Assembly (NCBI GenBank): GCA_946894095.1
Contig: OX335657.1
Span: 930,001 to 994,000 of the forward strand
Source: Incurvaria masculella
Taxonomy: Eukaryota; Arthropoda; Insecta; Lepidoptera; Incurvariidae
DNA: 64,000 nt
Direction: 5' to 3'
Shown here: positions 1-11,329 of the stretch, in pieces
Numbering within the stretch: the first letter of the stretch is position 1
Layout of the letters: every line of letters begins with the position of its first letter
Position numbers and translations under genes: made by a program
Notes under the pieces: generated by a model
Told to the model about the DNA's origin: nothing
Database searches by the model: none
Seen by the model: only the letters and a program-made list of their open reading frames with translations

Positions 1-3000
1 AGCCTTATGTGTTAGCAACTTCTTAACCTTAACTTTAAAAGAATTTTCAGATAAATCTCTCACCTCTTTGGGCAATTTATTATAAAATCTAACACTGTTA
101 CATATAAAACTCTTAGATGTTTTGACTAATTTATGACTAATTACTTTAACATTGTTCTTGTGTCTTGTGTTATAGTTATGAACATCACAGTTAAGGGTGA
201 AATCATTTATATGTTTTCTTGCATAGCAGATGTTTTGAAAAACGTAAGCACTTGGCAAAGTTAAGATTCCTACGTCACCAAACACCTTTCTACAGGAATC
301 TCTCGTCCTCATGCCTAGCATGCATCGCAGTGCTCTTTTCTGCAAAACAAATATACGATTTACTTCAGCTGCATCACCCCAGAACATCAGCCCATATGAC
401 ATTATGCTGTGAAAATAGGCATGATAGACAGATTTAGCAGCTTCTAAACCACAAAGCTCCTTAATTTTTTTTACTGCATAGCATGCAGAGCTAAGCTTAG
501 CAGCAAGCTTATCAATATGTGGTTTCCATGTAAAACGATTGTCAAATACTACACCAAGAAATGTTATTTCCTTAGTTATACTCAAAGACAAATCATGTGC
601 TGCATTTAAAACATCATGATTCACGTAGCGTTTCTGGGTCCCCAGCACAAAGTGCATTAAGTTAGTTTTACTTACATTTAAAAGAAGGTTATTGGCTTCA
701 AACCATAATTTTAGTGAGTTTATGGCTTGTATAAAGGACACCCGCAGGTCCGATATATTTTGATCTTTTACAATTAATGATATGTCATCAGCAAATAAAA
801 CCACCTCGATGTCTGTTGCGATGCAGCTTGAAATGTCATTAATGTAAATCAAAAAGAACAATGGTCCCAGAATTGAGCCCTGCGGTACACCCATAGTGAT
901 CGATTCTACATCAGACTTAGTGCCGTTTACATCACAGACTTGTTTTCTATTTGATAGGTATGATTTACATATACTTAATTCTTTTTCTCTAACACCATAA
1001 TGTTCTAGTTTCCCTAGCAGTATTTCGTGATTTACACAGTCAAATGCTTTTGATAGATCACAGAAAATGCCGTAGGTACTCATCGAGTTATCTAGAGAAG
1101 TTAAAACCGATTTCATCATTGACGCAATGGCATCTCCTGTTGACCTACCCTTACGAAACCCAAATTGTTTATAATTAATTACAGTGTGAATGTCAAAGAA
1201 ATTTACTAATTTTTGTTCAAGATTTTTTTCAAAAATTTTGCTGAACACTGGTAGTAAAGACACAGGTCGATAATTCTCAACATGATTATGAGATCCTTTT
1301 TTAAACAATGGTATAACCCTAGCAATTTTTAATGAGTCCGGAAATGTGCCCTCTTCAAGACAATTATTTATGACAATTCTAAGAGGTTCAATAATACAGT
1401 CCGAGATGGACTTTAACAAATTAGGAGATAGGTTCCATAAATCTTGCGATCTTTTAGACTTAAGGTCTCTAATTATTTTTTCAATCTCAGAATAGCTTAC
1501 AGGTTCAAAAATCACGAAGTCTTTATTGCGTGGCAAAAACATTTTAAGGTGCTCCAATGATAAATCCAAACTTGATTGGATACATTTTGTTGTATCTTGT
1601 GCGATTGAAGAAAAATATTTATTGAAAAGATTAGCCACCGCGGGTCCATTTGTAGTAAGTTCTTCGTCTATTTTGAGTTCTAATTGTGCGTCAATACATT
1701 TTGGTGATTTGCCCGTTTCATCCTTTATTATAGTCCAAGCCATTTTTATTTTATTATCTGAGTTTATTAATTTATTTTTTAGGAAAATTTGTTTTGCCTT
1801 CATAGTAACTTGTTTAAATATTTTACTATATCGCGATACATACGATCTAAGACCTGGGTTATTATTAAGTTTTAGCAAGTCATACAAAGTAAACAATTTA
1901 TGTTTTGAAATAAGAATGCCAGGGGTTGTCCATGATGCACTATTGTTTCTATACATTTTTGGTACTCTTTTTAATGGCATGTGCATATTAACATATCTCA
2001 TAAATGGATTATAAAATTGTTTAAAATTTAATTCATTATCTACTTTATGAAATTCGTTTTTTAGATCATTACTTAAATCTCCAATTTTACACTTATTTAT
2101 AATCCTGCATGATCGATTTATGGTTTTATTTATACATTTAGATTTATCGTTTATGGATATTTGTTGAGCATAGTGATCTGACTGAACTCCCAAAAAGACT
2201 TTTGATTCTATGTATTTGACATCAGTGAAAATATTATCCAGACACGATTCACATGAGTCAGTCACTCTTTTCGGCTCAAAAATGGTCTGTTGGAGCAAAA
2301 AACTATCCATTAAATCGGTTAGATCATGTTTTCCTTGTTTATCTAGAGGTAATTTTATATTAAAATCTCCACATAATATTATTGACTTGTTATTGTTAAT
2401 ACTTATTTTGTGTAGGCATTCCTCAAGCTTTTCTGAAAATGACGATATGTTTTCTGAAGGAGACCTGTAAACTGAAAGAATAAGAAAAGAACTTACTTCT
2501 ATACAACTTATTTCAAATACCTTTTCGATAGACATATTGACAATATCCAGTCGATTTTTTGCTCTCAAATCATTTTTTACAAGAATTAGTGTCCCACCCC
2601 TAATAAAGTTTTTTCTGTGACTACTACTTATTACTGTATAATTTTTAATTTGGTGGGAATTTAACTCATTAACATCAATCCAAGATTCACTAATACAAAA
2701 CACATCAAAATTATTTTCTTTTAAAGTTAATTCTATCATTGGGCATTTTCCTCTCATTCCTTGAACATTTTGGTGACCCACTCTAAAATGTTTTTTACTG
2801 CTATTTAAGTTTAGAGATAACACATTTAGAGGATTTGAATATAAAAAAGAACCATTATTTTCATGTATATCAGATTGCACATTTTCGTTTGCATTTGCAT
2901 CCAATGGAATGAATGCTAAATTGGATGTTTTCATAACATAAATACAGTTTTGAATTTGGTGTGCAAGGGCTCTTAGTCCCAAGTTATTAAGAGCTCCATG

Positions 3001-3363
3001 TTTGTTATAACATGGTCTCAATAGTGAATTTAAATCTAGGAAGGTAGTATTTGGTACACTGTTTGTAAGTGTATATATATTTGTATTAGTTCTATAGGCA
3101 GTAGCATTAGTGTTGTGCGAATTATTTGTGAAATGTGGCACATACAACAGGGAACTAATAAATAATTTAATTTTTTTGCGTCCACACATATCTACTACAT
3201 AATTTACACATTTCGTAAATATGTTCACATCAGCATTTGAACCTGCATTGCCCACTAACAAAATAACAATGTCATTTTCCCGCATCCCATTGATTTTCGG
3301 GTTTTTGAGGAATATCACATCGATATCGCTGTTATGATCTGAACCTAACGCACCACATGCCAT
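1..3363 (-). CDS. Intact LINE ORF (SGNH remnant - endonuclease - reverse transcriptase), runs off the left edge
   Basis: Reading the - strand from an ATG at 3363, I find no stop through 1121 codons to base 1, and the frame agrees at both ends. Residues about 30-150 resemble an SGNH esterase: a VGNAGSN block, and near the end HGALNNLGLRALA, which fits block V. The usual GDS block is missing. An AP-type endonuclease follows: HQNVQG (about residue 197), SESW (224), GDFN (332) and SDH (396). The reverse transcriptase shows FGFRKGRST (about 735), DLSKAFD (770), GVPQGSILGP (829) and FADD (856), with a C-terminal extension to the edge. This order fits a CR1/L2/Jockey-type non-LTR retrotransposon that nicks target DNA and copies its RNA in place. 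A TAG lies four codons upstream of the ATG. The uninterrupted frame implies a young copy. Exact clade is uncertain. Confidence 0.9.
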   Translation of the reverse strand, partial: MACGALGSDHNSDIDVIFLKNPKINGMRENDIVILLVGNAGSNADVNIFTKCVNYVVDMCGRKKIKLFISSLLYVPHFTNNSHNTNATAYRTNTNIYTLTNSVPNTTFLDLNSLLRPCYNKHGALNNLGLRALAHQIQNCIYVMKTSNLAFIPLDANANENVQSDIHENNGSFLYSNPLNVLSLNLNSSKKHFRVGHQNVQGMRGKCPMIELTLKENNFDVFCISESWIDVNELNSHQIKNYTVISSSHRKNFIRGGTLILVKNDLRAKNRLDIVNMSIEKVFEISCIEVSSFLILSVYRSPSENISSFSEKLEECLHKISINNNKSIILCGDFNIKLPLDKQGKHDLTDLMDSFLLQQTIFEPKRVTDSCESCLDNIFTDVKYIESKVFLGVQSDHYAQQISINDKSKCINKTINRSCRIINKCKIGDLSNDLKNEFHKVDNELNFKQFYNPFMRYVNMHMPLKRVPKMYRNNSASWTTPGILISKHKLFTLYDLLKLNNNPGLRSYVSRYSKIFKQVTMKAKQIFLKNKLINSDNKIKMAWTIIKDETGKSPKCIDAQLELKIDEELTTNGPAVANLFNKYFSSIAQDTTKCIQSSLDLSLEHLKMFLPRNKDFVIFEPVSYSEIEKIIRDLKSKRSQDLWNLSPNLLKSISDCIIEPLRIVINNCLEEGTFPDSLKIARVIPLFKKGSHNHVENYRPVSLLPVFSKIFEKNLEQKLVNFFDIHTVINYKQFGFRKGRSTGDAIASMMKSVLTSLDNSMSTYGIFCDLSKAFDCVNHEILLGKLEHYGVREKELSICKSYLSNRKQVCDVNGTKSDVESITMGVPQGSILGPLFFLIYINDISSCIATDIEVVLFADDISLIVKDQNISDLRVSFIQAINSLKLWFEANNLLLNVSKTNLMHFVLGTQKRYVNHDVLNAAHDLSLSITKEITFLGVVFDNRFTWKPHIDKLAAKLSSACYAVKKIKELCGLEAAKSVYHAYFHSIMSYGLMFWGDAAEVNRIFVLQKRALRCMLGMRTRDSCRKVFGDVGILTLPSAYVFQNICYARKHINDFTLNCDVHNYNTRHKNNVKVISHKLVKTSKSFICNSVRFYNKLPKEVRDLSENSFKVKVKKLLTHKA

Positions 3364-3560
3364 TACATAATACTACGCGGCTACACGGACTACTTTCACT
3401 GAAGCTTCGACCATATTTCAAACAATGTATTGTTAACAAAAAACCTAGGAGAACTACTAAGAAGTGGAATGCGACACGGCCAGCCTTAAGTATTCGAACG
3501 GTCACCCATCCAGAAGTCGACTGCGTCCAGAGTCACTTAGCATCGTTTCGTCCTTGCTTG
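3330..3560 (-). repeat. Decayed 5S-headed SINE copy at the 5' end of the LINE ORF
   Basis: On the - strand, 3560-3480 matches the 5S-derived SINE head, including CTGGATGGGTGACC and GGCTGGCCGTG. Downstream matches (ATGGTCGAAGC, GTCCGTG, GTAGCCG, CATGTGGTG) follow the SINE body in order, with gaps. The match fades at about 3330, so the LINE's first ATG at 3363 falls in the SINE-like part. Either the LINE inserted into an old SINE, or this LINE carries SINE-like sequence in its 5' end. I favour the first because the SINE part is far more diverged than the open LINE frame. Confidence 0.6.
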
Positions 3561-5445
3561 CGGTGACGCTTGATTCGGATCACCTTTTTCCATGAAATAT
3601 TTTCAAGTTTCTTACCTGTTTTTCTTCGCTGTGATTATTATTGATGTGGCTTAATGATAAAATATGATTTACCCGAATACATTGTGCTGCCTTTGGATGA
3701 TAATGAACAATAAAACAATATCAAACGGAGAGGCTAAATAAGAAATAGTAATAACAATAACATCATATTATTTACCTTTTGTTTTCACTTATAGCCTAAC
3801 CTAAAAAACCCGAAAATTATTGGGCTTGTTGGGCGGGCATACGCTGTTAAGGCAGATGTCGGACCCAAAAATCTTAATTGGGTGTGAGACAGTTGCTTGA
3901 ATAATTTACGTTTCCCGAAGCGGTGGTGTGGCCAGCTAAATCCTCGCATTTACCTAAATTAACTTCTGAATTATGTGCAAAGTGACATTTCCCGAGCAAT
4001 TCCGCAAGGAGAGAGCGGCATCAATTTCCTTATTTTTGACATCATTAATTTTATTATGTCTGAGTGAAGTTGGCCCCTTGCCCACTGTGCGCCGCGAGCT
4101 GTCGTCGCGCGCCGCGCCGCATGCCTGCGAACTTTCCGACCTCTTTCCTTACTGGAGAAAAACAAACACCTAAACTGTTTGAAAAATGTTACGGCTTTTC
4201 ACGCGGCAGGAAGAGACATTCTCCGACGTTTGTTCTTCGACTCATGTCTTCGTTCTCTATTCGACGACATGTCTAACGACCGCGGTAGTCTCAAAAGTAT
4301 CAAACACCTAAACTACACATTCACCGATATTCCCATCAATGCTTTGAGTACAGTTAGTACTTTTCGTTCTTAAAATAATAAAATTACACTTGGCTTGTTG
4401 CCGCTATTTCGTCGTCACCAATGTGTCCTTGTTGGTTCTTGTAGCTAGCTCAACTTTGAAGTGTGGCAAATATCTCATCGGTGATGACATCACCGACATG
4501 ACACGCCCAAAATATATAAAATCTTGTCAAAAAGCTATATTTCTAGTGTAAAACATGGGACTGTCTCTCTCTCTATCTCTCTCTCTCTCCCGGGGATGTT
4601 ATTCGCAAGTGGTAATCGAACCAGGGTGAAAAAGCTCGCCGGGTGAACAGGCAAGTGAGCGATTAAATCTGTCAAACGACGTGTTATGCAGTGAACTGAA
4701 ATTTACCAAATTTAACTAAACGTCCGATTATATCACTCACTTACATCTTCATCCGGCGAAGTTATTTAACATGGTAATCCCTCAGGTTGCATGAATTACA
4801 AATGTGTATGTACAGTCCACTAAAATTCAAAGGATTATCTTTCGGTTAGTAATAAAAATTAATGGTGTTCAAATGCTTCCTTTTAATTGGGTTTTGATTT
4901 CGTTTATACAGTAAATATGATTTTATTGTATATTTTTGCGAGGTTTTATGCAACGAAATTAATAAATTGTATAGTCATCCATTTAATTAATACCAAATGT
5001 CAAAGTTTTTTTTTTTACTTTCATCTTTACCTTCTACCGGCTTTTCTCTTTCAGCTTTGGGCAAATGTACATCTAATGGAATAATATAATCCATTAAACA
5101 TCAACACAATATTATCAGCCAAACCATCCAATTAAAAACAATACAAGAAACCTTCTGTCACGAAAACGAACTCGTAAAAATGCAAATTATTGAAATTTGG
5201 ACTTTTCGCTTGGAAGTCTTCATTCGCGTAATTTCTGTTCCGCCAAATGAACTTTTAATCCGTTGGTCTCGCTCGCTATTACGCCCATGGGGATCAAATC
5301 ATTAAATTTCCGCTTCGGTGAAGTTTGCAAGGAGCCCGGCTGGACTCCACCGCTGTACTTAACACCGAACGAAACGAGCTTGGGTTAGGTTAGGCAATGA
5401 GGCTACGTTTGTGTACAGAATAAGTAATTAGTACTCCAGGGTTAC
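3561..5445. other. No gene recognised
   Basis: AT-rich unassigned DNA. The only clear simple repeat is a TC-rich microsatellite at about 4561-4590. Short open frames at 3971-4373 overlap on both strands and show no recognisable domain. Confidence 0.5.
4561..4590. repeat. (TC)n microsatellite
   Basis: A near-pure run of TC dinucleotides interrupted by a single A, followed by CCCGGGG. Confidence 0.9.
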
Positions 5446-5740
5446 CTAAATAAAAAAAAACAAATAAAACCGACTTCAAAAAAAAGTATTCCAAAACTAA
5501 TTAACATGCACTAAGAAGTAAAAAAATAATTTCCATTTTTGTAGTTACGATTATTTTTATTTTTTGAGTCAGCGTCAGCCGGGCACGCGCTGCGCCAGTC
5601 AAGAGAACCTTGGCTACCTTGGCTGACACTGACTCAAAAACATTACAATAATCGTAACTACAAAAATGGCAATTGGTGCATGTTAATTGGTTATGGAATA
5701 CTATTTATTTGAAGCCGGTTTTTTTTATTTTTGTTTAGTG
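5446..5740. mobile_element. Foldback/MITE with inverted arms
   Basis: The left arm starts CTAAATAAAAA and includes AACCGACTTCAAA, TTAACATGCAC, TTTTTGTAGTTACGATTAT and GAGTCAGCGTCAGCC. The right arm carries the inverse of each in reverse order and ends TTTGTTTAGTG. The arms are about 110-120 bp around a GC-rich centre with CACGCGCTGCGCC. No reading frame. It behaves like a non-autonomous foldback element; superfamily not determined. Confidence 0.8.
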
Positions 5741-7713
5741 AATCTGAAGTACACTAACTGAATTGTACACGTCCTTTCCAATAAAAAAAGAATCATCGAA
5801 ATCGCTTGGCGTGATACTGAGTTGTTCTTTCATTCGTCGCGCACATACTTAATGCAAATTTAAGACTTATATGATATTCTCATGGATATCATTATCAGAA
5901 CCAAACCAACACTGGGACCACACGGGAAGCACCAGCTTTCAAATAAAAAAATAATCATCAACATCGATTCACCCAGGCGAGAGTTCTGAGGTAACAAACA
6001 TACAAAAAAATATGCAATCGTATTGAGAACCTCCTCCTTTTTTAAGGTCGGTTAAAAATCGCACATATATATAGTACGCTCCGTGAAACATCTGCCCGAT
6101 TCGTCGAGAAAGAAGAACACGGAATACCGAACAAGACCCGTCTGTTGAGCTGTGTGTACATGTACTCCGGCCGTACTCCTGGATTTGGTTTGACCAAGTG
6201 AAGATACTATCAAAGAAATCTCGGCACATTCCCCACATATCTCCAAGAGTCCAAAAAATCTCCAAATACAAAAACTCCAATAGAGAGGACTTGACACCGT
6301 CATTGTGTACTGCACATCATCTGATCTTCGAAATGCAGCTTAAGTTTCTTCGCAGTCTACCCTCACCCATAGCTAATATCTTCTTTAGGTGCGGATGACG
6401 TCAAACTGACAGTTCCCTGTTGACCACCGGCCCGCGCCGGCACGGTTGATGCTGTTGATAACTGATGATGTTGGGTTGAGCCTGTTGATAGACCCAGTGT
6501 TTCGTCCGAAACGTTGCATCATCCATCGACACACCGTTCTGGAATGAAATCTAAATCATGTCATAAGTAAAGTTGTGGGTGTGATCTTCAGAGGTTATTT
6601 ATGCGCGCACAAGCCCCTTTAAATAACCATTAAACACGTCGTTGAAGATGTATTTGCCCTAATTAACACTTGACCGAATTCTGGTTTCACTACTTTTCAC
6701 GGCCAAAGTTGGTTTATATTATATGTTTATATGTAATAAATAAATAAATAAAATAAATTAATATATTTGCATAGTTTTCCTACTAGCTGTATTTGAGCAA
6801 TGCGTGATCAGAGCAAGATATTCTCGTAGCCAGCTTAGCGTTTCGCCTACATAGAAGTAGATTTAATATGCTGCCCGGAGTACTGAAAGAGGGGTCCCGC
6901 AGGGGGTGGGGGGAGGGGGCCCGAGCGCTGAAGTTTCTGAAAAATGTTTTGAGGACCGGAACAGACGCGTGATAAAATACGGATATTACGTGGGCTGTGT
7001 GATAAGCTCGGGCCGTTATCCAATTTGATTGTTGACTTCCTGAACGACGTTACGTAATTGCCTTTTCCTTCGCATTAAGTCGGCTCTTAACACTTGCAGG
7101 GGATGTGTTTGAGTGTTAAAAGCTGTCAAATGTGAATTTAAAGATTTACAGTATCATTTCTTTTACTCACTTCCGTTATATCTATTTATCCCATTATACT
7201 ATACAATGGTAAAGAAATACTTTACCTAAATGATTGAATTTTAACTGTGCTAAAACAGTGAACAGTTGCACATCATTTTGTTTCAGTGTATGGATTGGTA
7301 TCAGCCGCCGTTTAGAGCGAAAATGGTTCAATACAGCAAAGTAAATTGTTGTGTGTTCCTTACAGACTCTATAAAGGTAAGGTCTTGGCATGGGACCCTA
7401 TCGAGTAATAAAACAATAGTATCCAAGCAAATAACATATCAGTTTGAAAATGCTTCTACCGTGTGACGAACCCAATTATCTGAGATAAGTCGAATTCGAA
7501 AACTCATCGGATGCGTTCTATAGTGCAGGAGTTGCTCCGCCGCGCCGGGGAAGTGCATAATCGTTTGGAAGTGCAGCGCCATTTCGAAGTGCATCGCAGT
7601 AATCGACGCGATGCAGCTCGCTGCGACGTGAAGTTACGTACTATGAAGAGAACCCATGTCTGAGATGGAGCTTAGAATTAGGGGAATATGAATCTTCTAT
7701 TTGTAGATGTTTG
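5741..7713. other. No gene recognised
   Basis: Contains a fragment near 6023-6055 (GAACCTCCTCCTTTTTT) that recurs inverted at 28805-28840, so it is probably repeat debris. A G-rich run lies at 6899-6922 and an (AATA)n stretch at about 6736-6760. The opposing frames at 5969-6398 have no recognisable domain. Confidence 0.45.
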
Positions 7714-7997
7714 TTTTTTAGGCTTCCGTACCCAAGGGTGCCTACGGAACCCTATTACTAAGCCTCCGCTATCCGTCCGTCCATCCGTCCGTTTGTCCGT
7801 CTGTTACAGGGCTGTATCTCATGAATCGTAATAGGTAGCTGAATTTTTCACAGAGTGTGTATTTATTTTGCCGCTATAACAACAAATAGGTAGAATTAAA
7901 AAATTATAAAAATGAAAGGGGCGCCCATTGGTGTTAAATCATGTACGATGGTACGGAACCCTTCATGTGCGAGTCCGACCCGTACTTGCCCGGTTTA
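7714..7997 (+). repeat. Interspersed repeat family A, copy 1
   Basis: Near-full copy. It begins TTTTTTAGGCTTCCGTACCC, has a core of CCGTCC-type tetranucleotide repeats followed by CAGGGCTGTATCTCATGAA, and then TTTTGCCGCTATAACAACAAATAGGTA. It ends with the inverted motif GGTACGGAACCC, GCGAGTCCGACC and TTGCCCGGTTT. I call this direction the + orientation of the family. No coding capacity. Confidence 0.9.
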
Positions 7998-8233
7998 TTT
8001 CATGTATATGGGAGGCTAATGAGTTATTAAATTCGACGTTTGGTTTGCATTTCGTAACATACTAACTGTCATATTACGTGTCATTCGCCCAAGTCTACTG
8101 AAATTTACTAGTTAGGATGGTGCGAAATTCAACTTAAAGTCATATTTAATCACTCACTTGCCTGTTCAACCGGCGAGTTATTTTACCATAGTAACGCCCT
8201 AAGAGTGGCATTGTGAACAGAGTCCCCGACTTC

Positions 8234-8559
8234 TCACCTAAATTGGCGTTTACGCCAAAACCGATTGAATTACGTTTTCAAATGTATGGTGAATTGAAGA
8301 GCGCCGCAGTGGGCGTTAACCGAACTAACATTTGCGAGTCAGTTTGATTTGACAGCTTACTCATCACCGCCGTGTATACGTTGAATTTGCCGTTTACGCC
8401 GACTCCGCGTTTTCATGCAAATCTGTGGTCTGACTTTGATTTTGACAGCTTGAAGAAGTAAAACCACAGAATAAGTAGTGAGACTTATTCCGTGGTATTG
8501 GAGTATTATTTTGACGTTTTTACGTAACTTCGTAATTCCGTAACCGCCAATTTAGGTGA
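8234..8559 (+). mobile_element. MITE family B, copy 1 (about 326 bp)
   Basis: Terminal inverted repeats TCACCTAAATTGGCG at the left and CGCCAATTTAGGTGA at the right. The interior contains GATTTGACAGCTTACTCA, GCCGTTTACGCCGACTCCGCG and GACAGCTTGAAGAAGTAAAA, shared with copies at 23184, 49166 and 58057. No open frame. Superfamily not determined. Confidence 0.85.
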
Positions 8560-9045
8560 CAAGTAGGACTAGAGACTCAGACCCGTCTCCAAAACAGCAC
8601 CCGTTCACGAGCATCTCCGCTCCATCGTCAACAAAAGACTCCTTCTGAAACAGGACAGAGAGAGCCTCTTCAATAACCCGATACACTCCCATATTCCTGG
8701 CTCCTTTGTAGAGAAACTTTCACCTTGCATTCACTTGATCGTTATTTCAAAGTGTATTCCGACCACCCGGGCACACAAGACCGGTTCACACATAAACACA
8801 GGTCGATCAACACATCCTACTATTAATAACCATTCAAGCATTGCTAGTTTTATGGTTTACATTCTGTACAATCCCTACAATACCTGCAATAATCATTGAG
8901 CCAGTAAATCTTTGTAATTTTTTTTATACTTGAATTTAGCATAACTTTTATGTTCCTTTCCAACCATTTCAATGGTCTGTAAAAACCACTGATAGGAAAG
9001 GAAGGCGAAGTGGCATGCGCTTCTGCTGCGCGAGAATGTTCTCTA
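8560..9045. other. No gene recognised
   Basis: Unassigned DNA between a family B MITE and a family A repeat; nothing recognised on either strand. Confidence 0.5.
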
Positions 9046-9342
9046 AAAACTGGCCAAGTGCGAGTCGGGCTCGCACACGAAAGTTCCGTACCATCGTGCA
9101 ATATTTAACACCAAAAAAACACGTTTTTCGTATGGCGGCAAAATATATACACACTCTGTGAAAAATTCAGCTGCGTACCTATTCATGCGTACGTATTATT
9201 AGTTCATGAGATACAGCCCTGTGACAGACAGACAGACGGTCGGACGGACGGATGGACGGACGGATGGACGGAGGGACGGACGGACAGCGGAGGCTTACTA
9301 ATAGGGTGGCGTTGGCACCCTTTGAGTACTGAACCCTAAAAA
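9046..9342 (-). repeat. Family A repeat, copy 2
   Basis: Inverted full-length copy: AAAAACTGGCCAAGTGCGAG at the left, GTTCCGTACCATCGTGC, CATGAGATACAGCCCTGTGA, a long (GGAC/GGAT)n core, and GAACCCTAAAAA at the right. Confidence 0.9.
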
Positions 9343-9685
9343 TGTGTTCGTCAAGTCAGTTCCCAATCACAAAAACCCTCGCAAACGTCTGCGACTATGT
9401 TTGCGTGTGACAAATACATTTTAATTGGGTTGGTAGTTTTTGAAAATTGGAGACAGCGGGTCTCACTAATAAGCGCACTAGATGGCACGTCTCCTTCTGC
9501 GAGCCAAAGACAGTTTCAATCGTGCGACATTACATCGCCTATAAGAATCTGAAAATTAATCCACTCTCAAATGTAAATCCAGGTGTTTTTCTTTCAATGT
9601 TTAATTTGCGTTCTGAGTTTATCAGAAATCTAATAAATGCCGCGCGAATGCTTTGGTCAGTTACCGAAGCGTAGTAATAATTGTT
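9343..9685. other. No gene recognised; small inverted motif
   Basis: Unassigned. ATGCCGCGCGAATGC at about 9637 is repeated inverted as GCGCGGCATTCGCGCG at about 9699, so the right end may be a small foldback. Confidence 0.4.
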
Positions 9686-9689
9686 TTTT

Positions 9690-9900
9690 GTAATGTTAAG
9701 CGCGGCATTCGCGCGACCTCACATAAGAAGTGCCCGATGGCGCCCATGGGCTTTCGAACTTTCACAGGGGCTGCGAAAACCATGCCGGCCGGCCAGGTAC
9801 TTCTTCACGCCATATTTCAAGGATAGCAGGTTGCATACTTGGAGTGAAATACTTTGGAAGGAAGTCGATTTCCATTACCGACGACCGATTTAGTTCACAA
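9690..9900 (-). pseudogene. LINE 3'-end fragment
   Basis: The - strand shares GTGAAGAAG, ACCTGGCCG, GGTTTTCGCAGCCCC and CCCATGGGCG, in order, with the + strand fragment at 24240-24320. There they follow a decayed reverse-transcriptase tail. This is therefore a second 5'-truncated copy of the same LINE. Frames are broken. Confidence 0.6.
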
Positions 9901-10357
9901 TAAAAGATATGATTTCTTGCGCCAGTTGAAGCTGTGAGAATCTCCAAAATTGATCTCATTATTTAACTACAAAAGGGTTTCTTTTCACTTTAAAATTCTG
10001 GTTAATTTCGAAAACTACCATGCAGCGTTATTTTTAAGCAGTGATTACGCTCCGCATGTAGACACGGGCACAGTACACACTGGGCCAGTATTGAGTTATC
10101 CGAAACCATAGGAGATAAGGGGAAACTGACGTAGGAACAATCAAGTTTTTTTTTAAAATTATTTTTGAGAAAACATTTCATAAATTTTTTCTAACTTCGG
10201 CTGATCCGACAGTTTTTTTTTTAAAACCCAATGAAATGATCCTTATATTAATTAAACTGAGTCGATGCGCATTTAAAAAAATTACAAAATTACGCATTTT
10301 TATGCAACTCACATTAACCAAAACAAAATTCACACACACACCAAAAATATGACCAAA
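9901..10357. other. No gene recognised
   Basis: AT-rich, with several A/T homopolymers and no recognisable coding. Confidence 0.45.
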
Positions 10358-10497
10358 TTAATTTGAGTTTCAGCGACATCTATATTTGAAGCATTGTAAT
10401 CAGATTTTTAAAATAATCTGAATCTAATACTTTTCAGATTATTTTAAAAATCTGATTACAGTGCTTCAAATGTAGATTTCGCTGAAACTCAAATTAA
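10358..10497. mobile_element. Palindromic MITE family D with 10-bp flanking duplication
   Basis: Near-perfect inverted repeat of about 62 bp per arm (TTAATTTGAGTTTCAGCGAC and its inverse; TTGAAGCATTGTAATCAGAT and its inverse) around a short AATCTAATACTTTT loop. The decamer TATGACCAAA flanks it directly at 10348-10357 and 10498-10507, which fits a target-site duplication. Related arms occur at 58545-58640, 40231-40377 and 26556-26648. Confidence 0.88.
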
Positions 10498-10507
10498 TAT
10501 GACCAAA

Positions 10508-11329
10508 ATTTACCAAGCTTTATCGCATGAATATTGGACGACGGAAGTGTTTCATTTCTAATTTTAAAAATGTTTATGATTTTTTTTTAATTAGAATTGA
10601 ATGACTATCCGTCGTCCAATGTTGTCGAGACTTTCATTTACCCTTTCGTAGTGATACAAAAAAAAACTCCCAGCTTACAGGTCACCTGTATTTCTGACGT
10701 CTGTAATTATCCGATATACAGTAACTACTGCAATTCTCATGGCATAGGTACCTCGTTCATTCCAAGCGTGCAAGGTTTTAATCGTTGAACTTTGCAAAGG
10801 CTGCTATTTTCACGAAATAACAGCACCGGCGATTACGACACCATGCTCGACCCACTGCATCGCGCCGCCAGTTGGCACAAAAATGTGGCCCATGGACAAA
10901 GGAGGGGCGTAGAAAGGCCACGAATTAACTGAAATGTATTACCGTAGTACAGTCAACCAAAGATTCACTATACACTACGCTATACTATAGATACACTATA
11001 TATGCACTTCCGGTTCAAGGAAATGGTGAACAGTCAAAATACTTTGACTTAAGCCAAGAAACACAGGGCTGACTGTACATAAAAAAATTACAGAGAAAGT
11101 ATACTATTTATCGTGTAAATAAAAACTAGAAAAATTGCAAGGTAGTTTGTATTTTAACACAATTCATTATTACATAACCGGAAGTATATCTTTAGAACTT
11201 TTGTTAACTGTACATACAATTACTGAGACACAAAAAACTCAAATACATACATCTTTTAGCCCGTAACGGATACGTATGTACATCAACATTTTGTTGTATC
11301 CGTTTTCACAATAATGTGAGGTATGCAAC
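10508..11329. other. No gene recognised
   Basis: Unassigned AT-rich DNA; nothing recognised on either strand. Confidence 0.4.

Noticed and set aside
1526..2014. 162-codon open frame on the + strand
   Set aside because: It is antisense to the intact LINE reading frame and has no recognisable domain.
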